A model generated the notes under the pieces. That model searched no databases. It was not told where the DNA came from and saw only the letters and a program-made list of their open reading frames with translations. Positions 53,156-64,000 of a DNA stretch of 64,000 nt are shown here, piece after piece. The translations under genes were made by a program, and so were the position numbers. Origin of the DNA: Ursus arctos (Eukaryota; Chordata; Mammalia; Carnivora; Ursidae); assembly GCF_023065955.2 (NCBI RefSeq), contig NC_079873.1, positions 96,944,128 through 97,008,127 of the forward strand, in the 5' to 3' direction. Within the stretch, counting starts at the first letter, position 1. Each line of letters begins with the position of its first letter.

Positions 53156-53192
<37 letters not shown>
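53156..53192 (+). repeat. (GT)n microsatellite
   Basis: Perfect GT run of about 18 units. Confidence 0.97.
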
Positions 53193-53193
<1 letters not shown>

Positions 53194-53641
53194 GGGGGAG
53201 GGTGTCAATACATTCAGTTGATTTGGATTGAGCTGGGCAATACACCCAGTAAGGTACAGTAAGAAAGAAAATCCTGGCAGTTTTTCTCTGCCATCTCAGG
53301 AGTGCATCCCCCCCCCAAACACACACAGCAACAAGCAGTTCTAGGAGATTTAGGCCTTTAAAGTATTTTCTTTTCTTGGCAGCTATCCTAACCTTGTTAA
53401 GTGGCATTATCTGTGATTTCTGATTACAGCTTTTATGCTCCTTGGCTGTGCTGCTGCTTGAAATGTTTGTTTTTCTCCTTCATTTTTATTTAGAAGTTCC
53501 CAAACGCACATTGGTTCCCTGCCAGATTTCATAAGCCCTGTGATTTCTTTTTTCCCAATCAAGACTAAACTTCTAAAAGTATATCATTTGTCAGGTTTCT
53601 CTAAAGTCCCGGGGCACCGGATGAGGTCTGGATGCTCTGAG

Positions 53642-53848
53642 GCAGGGCTTCCCAACCTCGGCCCACTTGACATTGGGGGCTTCGGGGTGGGGGCTGGCCT
53701 GTGCACAGTAGGGGGTCTAGCAGCATCCCTGGCCTCTACCCACTAGATGCCTGCAGTGTCCCCCCACCCAGTTGTGACAATGAGAAGTGACTCTAGACAT
53801 TGCCGAACAGCCCCTGGAGGCCAAAAGTACCCCTGATTGAGAACCACT
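53642..53848 (+). mobile_element. old hAT-like MITE
   Basis: Terminal inverted repeats CAGGGCTTCCCAACCT and GATTGAGAACCACTG. 'ctagcagcatccctggcctc' inside matches the copy at 31822. Same orientation as that copy. Confidence 0.75.
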
Positions 53849-54066
53849 GCATTAAGGTAACCTCCACAGTAACCACGGAGGCCACAGACGTGGAGAGCAG
53901 TGCCCAGCCTTTCTGTGGAGGCCACTGGATGGCCTCAGGCAGGGATAGGCCATTTGTCAGAAATAGGATTCTAAAGTGCTGACATACTGAGCCTGGGTTT
54001 GGGCAACAGTGGATGGTGGCAGCCTAGAACAGGCCCCGGCACAGGAAAAGCCTTCCCTGCTCCCAG

Positions 54067-54562
54067 ACCGGGGCTCCTCAAACTTTTCTTTGTCCCAAGA
54101 CCCCTTTACACACTTCAAAATTATAGGGAACTCCCAAGAGATTTTGTTTATGCGTGATATATCTACTAATATTTGCCTTACCGGAAATTAAAATGGAGTT
54201 TTAAAAGCATGTATTCATTAATTTATTTTAAAAATAATAAACCCAACATATGTTAACATAAATAGCATACTTTTTATGAAAACTAACTACAGTATTCCAA
54301 AACAAAATTAGTAAGGAGTGGCACTGTCCTATGAGTTTGCAAATCTCTTTAATATCTGGCTTCATAGAAGAGAATAGGATTCTTGTTTCTGCTTTTTCCT
54401 TCAACCTATTGCGAGATCACGTGTTGTGAAGCCTCCAGGAAACTCCACTGTGCAGCAGGAGGCAATGAGAGTGAGAAGGGAAAGGAAGGTCTTAGTATTA
54501 TTAGAAAAATAGGTTTGATCATGGGGATCCTCTAGGGGTTCCTGGACCACACTCTGATAATT
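54067..54562 (+). mobile_element. hAT-Charlie element, near complete
   Basis: 'ggggctcctcaaacttttct' and 'aagacccctttacacacttc' open it, followed by a long A/T-rich centre. It closes with 'ggttcctggaccacactctg', the inverse of the start pattern. About 495 bases, no transposase frame. Confidence 0.7.
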
Positions 54563-55130
54563 ATTGTTCTAAACTAACATGTAACACTCTTATCAACCTA
54601 GCTCACTTAATGGTTGACAACCTTCTTCAAAACCCGGGCTTTCTAGGGAGAGATCTCTATTTGGACCATAGTGGGAGTGCCTTTCATCAGACTGCTCCGT
54701 TCTGGAGAGCCACTAAGAGTCTCTGTCCTAAGGAAATTGAATGAAGTCATCTGAAGAACATAGGACCTTGAGGGAGGACAGGGACCAGTAAGGGCTTCGT
54801 CAGAGAGCAGCGGGAGGACACCGCGCCCTTTGCAATAAGAAAGGGGGAAGCACAGAAAGGAGAAAGAAAATGCTTTGTACTTTTTGCTGGGGTCCTGATG
54901 GAATCGGGCACCCAGGTGCCATTGGGAAGCAGCCCCCCACCATCGGGGCCTGGATGCCAGCGTCTGCCTTAAGGCACAGTGCTGGGGGGGAGGTGGTGAT
55001 AAAACGAAACTAATAAGGGGAAAGGAGAGACAGAAGGGGAGCAGACAGCGGGAAGCAGATGAGAAGGCACTTCCAACACTGATCTCAGGGCCATAGATGG
55101 CCTGTCTGTCCTTTAAAAATCTTAGACTTG

Positions 55131-55247
55131 GGGTGCCTTACTGGCTCAGTCGGCAGAGCACACAACTCTGGATCTCGGGGTTGTAAGCTCAAGATTCAAG
55201 CCCCACGTTGGGTGTAGAGATTACTCAAAAAGAAAATCTTTAAAAAT
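55131..55247 (+). mobile_element. short tRNA-like CAN-SINE (diverged)
   Basis: 'tactggctcagtcggcagag' with 'gattcaagccccacgttggg' and 'tagagattactcaaaaagaa'. Same short type as the copy at 35141, without a CT-rich segment. No clear target duplication. Confidence 0.85.
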
Positions 55248-56978
55248 AAACCCATAAGTGAAACTGAAAGTCTAAGCCTGAACTTTCACTGCCAATAATA
55301 TCTGAAAGAGGCTCCAAGTTTTGAGTATCTGTTGTTGCCCTGCATCCCAAGCCAATCCTGTTGGCATTCGAGAAGGCTAAGTTTCTGAGCAATGATTGAA
55401 GGAACTGGTTTGAAGTATAAAAGGACCTCAATTTCCTGGTGAGATACAAAACGCAGATAATTCTGGCTGCCAAGCCCGGCGCCAACCGAGAAAGTGTCAC
55501 CTCCCTGACACTGAAGGTTTATAGTTTTTCAAATCTCAAGTACTCTGAAATTGCATATTATTTTTAAATGATGGTACATTTCTCAGAATATCGCAGGATG
55601 AGATGGTCCCTCTGCTCTCAACGGCAAAGGGGGAGAGAAAGGAAATAGGCTTTGGGGACTTGGTCTGATAGAGGCCACATCTCTGGGACTACAGGAAGTC
55701 TTCTCAATGACTGGATATGTTGGTGGGTCCAACTTACCCCAAATAAGCTAAGCAATTCGATGGCATGTTCATAGCAACAGAAAGGTGGGAATGGGTGGCG
55801 TCCAGCATCACAGGCGCTAGCATTCACAATATCGTTCATGTGCCTCTGAACCCGCAGTGGTCTATCGCCTCGTCATAGAATTATGCCACCCTCTAAATAT
55901 AATGCATTTTTTATCTGAAGTTATGAGAGATACTTTACTTAAAATTCATTAGCTCGAGAAAGACGACAGGGTAAAGGTCTATTCCTATTTTTACAGCTGA
56001 AGAAATTTCTTAGGGAGGAACTCCTAACCTGAGACCAGCAGGGTTTCCCGTGTCTGCCCAGTGGCTAGGACCGCAGGCCCGATGCTTTAAGAGGCCGAGG
56101 GCTAGGGAGCAACGGCCTGGCCTCCCGGGGCTGTAGGAGTCAGGACGTCTTATCTTAGGAGAACAGCTTACCTAAACCGCTTCTCTGCCGTACTACCCAC
56201 TGTGGCAGAATCCGTTTGCCATTTTAGATCACGCCATATTAATAATCAATTTTTAAACAATCTGGTTCACCCTCTGGTCATCTGAGTTGACCGCCGACAT
56301 CCGGTCAGTAACAGAAACAAGCCCCAGGCCGGTTCTCTCGTTGTTGAAACCCCTCTCAGCCGCAACTCAGAGGTCTGCGTTCTACCCTCAATCCTAAGAT
56401 CAGGACGTGCGTAAGAATTCAGTTTGTGGAATGAAGACAGATCTGTAGGACGGTGCTTTCTGAGATCAGTTTCATCGGGGCAACAGATTTGCGTGATAAA
56501 AGACGACTAATCAGAAGGCACGTTGTGCACGTAGAATCTACTTTCTCTTCTGTTCCGATTCATCCTTTTGTCTCGTTCCCGGTGCGGAGCCGCTTCCCCT
56601 TCTGGCCCCGCCCCTCCCCCCTCCTCCGTAGAGCTTGCTGTCTGTCTGGAAGTACAACAAGACACCCTGTTAGATCAAACCTAACACACTTCCGCCCCAA
56701 AGCTACCGCGAGCTGCCGCAGGACGATTGTCACTTGAGGGGAGCCCTCCTCCCCACCACACATAGCCTATCCGAGGAGTGCCTGTTTTTCTATCCTCATT
56801 ATTTAACAGTGTGTGCCGATTACTCAAAGCGATATGGGCAGGCCCTGGTAAATATAGCATTGCTGTAGTGTTAACTTTTTAAGGTAATGCTCAGGTTGCC
56901 TGCAGTGTTCTAAAATTACTCTGTGGCCAGGGCCCCCTGCTTTATCGCTTTCTATAGTTTTAAAGTAGTTTGAAGCTT

Positions 56979-57021
56979 GAATAACATAAAATAACATAAT
57001 ATAATGTTATTTATGTTATTT
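56979..57021 (+). promoter_or_regulatory. GRIA3: A/T-rich hairpin just upstream of the flip acceptor
   Basis: 56980-56997 (aataacataaaataacat) pairs with 57004-57020 (atgttatttatgttatt): 17 base pairs, one bulged A (56988), a loop of six and a closing G-U pair. It ends 11 bases before the acceptor AG (57031-57032), so it takes up the place of the polypyrimidine tract and probably the branch point. The remaining tract (tcccacgtgaag) is short. The structure is direct from sequence; control of flip inclusion is inference. Confidence 0.6.
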
Positions 57022-57030
57022 CCCACGTGA

Positions 57031-59960
<2,930 letters not shown>

Positions 59961-60203
59961 GGGTACGGTCAAGGTCTAGTAAACTAATCAGCCTTACCTT
60001 ACTGTATGTTAGTCTCTCTCTCTTTTTCTTTCTCTCTCTTTGTTTTTTCACTTCGGTTTCTTGTTTCAAGTATTGTCTATTTGCAACCATTTGATTCTTT
60101 GAGAACAATGGTTGCGCTTTCTTGTCGGGCAGCGCTGCTTTTCTAATAGCACCGTCGTAATCGTACTGTGGTGTGACCCAAAAGGAGAAGAAATTCTCTA
60201 GAG

Positions 60204-60521
60204 CAGCGCTGTTCAATGGGAATGTTTGCGAGCCGCATATGTGAACCAAATGTGTGATCTGAAGTGACCTAGTCGCCACACTTTTAAAAGTAACACAAGT
60301 GAAATTAATTTAATGCTACATTTTCTTTAACTTAATATATCCAAGATCTCATTTCAACATGTTCTCAATATCAAAAGTGAATGAGATAGTTTACGTTATT
60401 TTCTACATGCTACGTCTTAGAAATCTGGGGTGTATTTTATACTTTTGCTACATCTCAACTTGTACTAGCCACCTGTCGAGTGTTCAGTGGTCGCATGTGG
60501 CTGCCATATTGGACAGTGCAG
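60204..60521 (+). mobile_element. complete hAT MITE (MER3-like) in the 3' UTR
   Basis: The terminal inverted repeats are CAGCGCTGTTCAAT and ATTGGACAGTGCAG. It is flanked by 8-base duplications CTCTAGAG and TTCTAGAG (7 of 8 identical), the NTCTAGAN target typical of mammalian hAT elements. The interior (agcaaatgtgaac..., tagccacctgtcgagtgttc) fits the family. It is a related type to the copy at 25167. Confidence 0.85.
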
Positions 60522-61514
60522 TTCTAGAGAAAGCAGAGGCTCTGGAACCGATGGTAGAGTGAGGAATAAGAGTGGGGCACTGCCACCTGGACAAATGCAG
60601 TGCTTCTGTAAGGGTGCGGTGGTTCTCGTAAGCCTAAGCCCAGGACCATTTCTTTAATCTTTGAGTTCCTTTGTTGTCCCTTTCTTGGAACTGATATTCA
60701 GGTAAGTGTCTCCCATAGAACAGGCTGGGCTCCCTGCTGTTGGCTGCCCCAAGTCCATACTTAGATGAACCTAACTGATGCCACCTTGACTCCAGCAGCT
60801 ACAGCCACCCCCACCCCTACCCCAACCAATAGCTCAGACGTGTTCAAAGGCAAGCTTGCAGTGGGCTAATCTGTCTGTTCTGGAGGTGTTTCAAAAAATA
60901 TAGTCTTGTTACGTTCAAGTGCATCTGTCATCGCTAACACCTATCTGAAGGGGAACAGAACAACTAGCAACTTCACAGCCCTCATTCTAGGTGGGAGATG
61001 TTTGACCTCCTGAGTCACAGTCCATACAAATTCCTTGAATGCACTCGAGTTTCTACAAATGCAGTATTTGCATTTTGATCTCCTTGTATTTCACATTGTG
61101 GAACTAAATTTGGCCCCCTTTTAAATAATATTTCATGCACATAAATCATGTGTCTTCACCATGGGAAGTATTACCTTGTTTGGTGAAGTTGCTGGTTGTT
61201 CTCTCCTGCTGCAGACTGCAACCCTTTGCCACAACATGAACTAACCCTTCACCGAGTGTTCCCATTGCATTGCTGAATGTACAATACATAGTTCCATCTG
61301 TAATTAGCACTGTTGGCGTGCAAGCGTTTCACGTGCCAGTGAGCTTACGATATTTTACTCTTGAGTAGGTTATATACGCCCATTACAATTCGGGGCACAC
61401 GATTTGCTTTTTCAGAGCAGAGAACATGGGTGATTTCAGCTTACCTTAATTATCCCAAATTCTGAAATACTGGCATCCAAAAAAAGAATACATCTGAAAT
61501 CGGCTTAACAGTTT

Positions 61515-61700
61515 TCCAAGTGCTCTCACATCTATTGCCTCATTTGAGGTAATGGGTCGCAAAGTGTTTTCCCTTTCAGGTAGCTAAGACCCAGTCATGC
61601 CGAGTGACTTGCTCAAGGCAACACAACTAGGCAGTGGCCATTCTGGGACTAGAGCCCAGCCCTCCTTCCTCCTGGAGCTGGATTCTCTCTGCTAAACCAT
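61515..61700 (-). repeat. MIR SINE in the 3' UTR
   Basis: 'gagtgacttgctcaaggcaa' and 'cacaactaggcagtggccat' in antisense MIR order. Diverged. Confidence 0.7.
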
Positions 61701-62024
61701 TCCGCCTCTAACCGTCCATGGCCTGGTGGCCTCCAGGAACCTTGAAATCCCTACGGGATCCCGTCAAACGGAAAGCAGATCCTAAGTCTGTGTCCCACTT
61801 GTTTACCAAAAAAGGCATATGCCTCACTTCTGACGTACTGCACGTGAGGCTGTAGAGTCAAACTCTCCTGCTTTCCCCCAAAAGCATCTTTGTGAGACAG
61901 GTATCAGGACCCAGGGTCACACAGCCTCCAGACCCTCTTTACTATCAGCCATTCCATCCGGGAACCTATGTCTCTACTCTTCCACTACTACAGCCTCAGC
62001 GTCTCGTTAAAGCCCCAGAACTGT

Positions 62025-62175
62025 GCTTCTCAAACGTCAGTGGACGTTGCGGATCACGTGGGAACTTATAAAAATGCAGCTTCCGGTTCAGCAGGTCTGG
62101 GGTGCCACCTGAGACTCTTCATTTCTCACAGCCTTCCAGGCCGTGTTGCTGCGGCGGGTCCGGGCAGTAGTAAGA
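62025..62175 (+). mobile_element. MER5A-like hAT MITE
   Basis: 'gtgcttctcaaacgtcagtg', 'aacttataaaaatgcagctt' and 'caggtctggggtgccacctg' follow the MER5A order. The right end is not preserved. Confidence 0.65.
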
Positions 62176-62210
62176 TTCTAGAGAAAATGATCTCAGGGCA
62201 TGTAACTTAA

Positions 62211-62323
62211 GGGAGGAAAGGAAAGATGGAGGGACAGAGGGAGGGAATGAGAGAGGGAAGGGCAGAGGGGGAAGGACAGAAAGAGAAAGAGAGAGAAAGA
62301 GAGGAAGGGAAAAAAAGAAAAAG
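62211..62323 (+). repeat. polypurine (GA-rich) tract
   Basis: About 110 bases almost free of pyrimidines (GGGA, GAAA, GAGA blocks). Could form triplex DNA; no family. Confidence 0.9.
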
Positions 62324-63029
62324 CTGGGATCAGCAAGCCTCGGGGCCGAATGTGGCAGGCCTCAGGTGGAAATGAAGTCACCACAGCTCCTGGCTCCCTG
62401 GCTTTCCTTTACTCATCGTGGTTGATCCATTTTGTGAGGCGAACTTCAGGCTAAATGAGGCAACAATCACATTTTAATAGACATCAGTGCCGATGTGGTT
62501 ACGGCCCAGTTCGCTAGCAGTTTGGCAACTAGCCTGGGATGAAAAGAAAAGCTGGGGAAAGCCTCGGCAAACAAATCTGTCCTCTGAGTCTATGTGAAGT
62601 CTCCAGACAAGAAGGAAAAGCCTCAGAGGATGCCAGAAAAATCCTTCCGTGTATCAGGCCAAGAGGCACAAAGCAAGCTGAGCAGGAAACAGAAGCCACC
62701 CTGCTGTTCTCAGCCAGTTTGGTCACGTAAGGCTGGTTACGTGAAGGGTGAGCCCTTTATCCATTCATCTTTTAATTGCCACGAAGTTCTGGAAGATCTC
62801 CTAATGACTTCTCATTTGTTACCTAGTTATTAGGCTTCCGGTTCTCTGAATCGGCCCAGATCTGTCATGGCCTATGCAGGGGCACAGAGATCAAGAGGCA
62901 CCCTGAGATTTTACTTTTATTGCTAATTATCAGAGCCAACCTTAGGAGTTTGGGATACCAGTAATTCTTCAGGAAAACTGACCCCAGGGCAAATCACCTG
63001 CAAATATATGGTCCAAGTGAAACCTGGTT

Positions 63030-63035
63030 AATAAA
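63030..63035 (+). terminator. GRIA3: candidate poly(A) signal
   Basis: AATAAA in ggttaataaagagc, the first canonical signal after the stop. A GT-rich stretch (tgctgtgtgggtgc, 63071-63084) lies about 40 bases further, as expected for a cleavage site. No transcript evidence is available here. Confidence 0.4.
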
Positions 63036-63055
63036 GAGCATCCTTGAAAGAAGAG

Positions 63056-64000
63056 GGAGTCAGCTCTCCTGCTGTGTGGGTGCGATTAGTCAGGGCTATC
63101 AGCCTTGAGGAAACACGTGTCTTGGTCTCAGGTCCAGCACCCGCTAGGGAGCAGCCAGCCTCCCGACCACCTGCTGCCTCTCTGGGTTACTGCCCAGCTA
63201 CTGGAACGGTGGCTCCCAAGCATGCCTCGGCAGGTGACCGACCGCCGAGTGTTCCAGGTTCACTGCGCCTAGGGGTGGCTCTGCTAACTGTCTTAAGAGA
63301 TTCTTCCCAACTTCCCCACTGCCATCAAGAACTACTTCTAGCTTCTTTGGTTTCTTCAACGGTATTGTTGAAATGCTTCTCATTTTCAAGACCTCAAGAT
63401 GCCTGAGGTGAAGGGAAAAGGTTTCCATTTTTCCTCTAAGACGGTTCCGTTTCGTCTTCCCAGAAAACATGAACTTGGCTCATGCGGCCCATTTTCAAAA
63501 TGATCAATGCTGCTTCTGCAGCCCATGCATCTATATTCTTGCTGGGGAAATTGTTGGCTCAGGAGAAAAACAAGGGTTCCCTTGGTATAGAGGGAGAGGC
63601 CAGAAGAGAGGGGTATGAGCTTGAAGGGGGGGCAGGAAAGTGCGCTGCAGGCTTCAGCGTCGGGGGCAAATGAAAGCCTGGACTAGCGCAGCCACGGCAC
63701 CCCAGCCAGGCCTCTAACGTCCCGGCAAAGACCCCGTGGATGCCAAGCACCTCCATGGGTACCACCGTTCGGACCTCTTCCTGGAATGTGCTTCCCCTTT
63801 AAAGCCCGTGTGCTACTTTCAGATTAGAATAACCAAGGTTGTAGGTATTAAGAAGGACAAGCCGTCCCCTTTCCAGCAACGAACGGCAACTTTTCTTCTC
63901 GCAGTCAAATGGATTTCAATCGAGCAAGCCACACAGAACCCTGGTTATCCTCTGTCTTAGGTAAACAGTCCCCTGTCACAGGTTCTGCAATCAGAATACA
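63056..64000. other. downstream flank
   Basis: No repeat, exon or RNA gene recognised. Open frames up to 120 codons show no family resemblance. Confidence 0.5.

Larger units (their letters stand above)
59961..63055 (+). other. GRIA3: GRIA3 3' UTR (extent provisional)
   Basis: Follows the stop directly. A pyrimidine tract (about 60010-60050) opens it, and a complete hAT element (60204), a MIR (61515), a MER5A-like element (62025) and a purine tract (62211) sit inside. No AATAAA occurs until 63030, so the UTR may be about 3.1 kb, but earlier sites with variant signals are possible. Confidence 0.55.

Noticed and set aside
63044..63406. 120-codon frame downstream of the gene
   Set aside because: Starts in a sequence around the presumed cleavage site, no family resemblance and an overlapping 90-codon frame on the other strand.

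Overview
The window reads as a piece of a mammalian (eutherian) genome. The only gene I can support is the 3' part of an AMPA-type ionotropic glutamate receptor gene on the + strand. The five coding exons match GRIA3 (GluA3) in my memory of the family: the S2 sequence [20 protein letters not shown], the flip ending GAKDSGSK, the flop ending GSGGGDSK and the C-terminus [12 protein letters not shown]3 is X-linked in placental mammals, so this is probably X-chromosomal DNA. Eleven tRNA-derived CAN-SINEs and two carnivore-type L1 3' ends place the animal in Carnivora. The SINE subfamily with a 'cagcggttaagcgtctgcc'-like head and a TAAATAAATAAAATC tail suggests a bear- or seal-like caniform rather than a dog, but that is inference.

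Layout. 1-7826 is the end of an upstream intron. 7827-8025 is the M3/early S2 exon. 8026-41983 is a 34-kb intron with most of the interspersed repeats, both young L1s and a previously unremarked, strongly diverged tandem array of about 288-bp units (18.6-19.9 kb). 41984-42231 is the S2 exon, ending in the R/G RNA-editing site. 42795-42909 is the flop exon and 57033-57147 the flip exon, 14.1 kb apart. 59715-59960 is the last coding exon (M4 and cytoplasmic tail). From 59961 comes 3' UTR, with the best poly(A) signal at 63030; the rest is downstream flank.

How it works together. Exons 12 and 13 (conventional AMPA numbering) and one of flop or flip build the S2 half of the glutamate-binding domain. 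The last exon adds M4 and a PDZ-binding tail. Two RNA structures can be read directly. One is a 31-position stem around the exon-13 donor that places the edited adenosine opposite a cytosine (classic ADAR substrate geometry). The other is an A/T-rich hairpin that occupies the region just upstream of the flip acceptor, where the polypyrimidine tract should lie. The exon phases make flip/flop choice frame-locked: including both exons or skipping both gives an in-frame stop.

Nothing in the window looks like an operon, CRISPR array, phage or other prokaryotic system. Apart from the receptor gene it is intron, UTR and repeats. Repeat family names for the old elements (MIR, L2, hAT, mariner-like, CR1/L3-like) are by eye and their ends are approximate.
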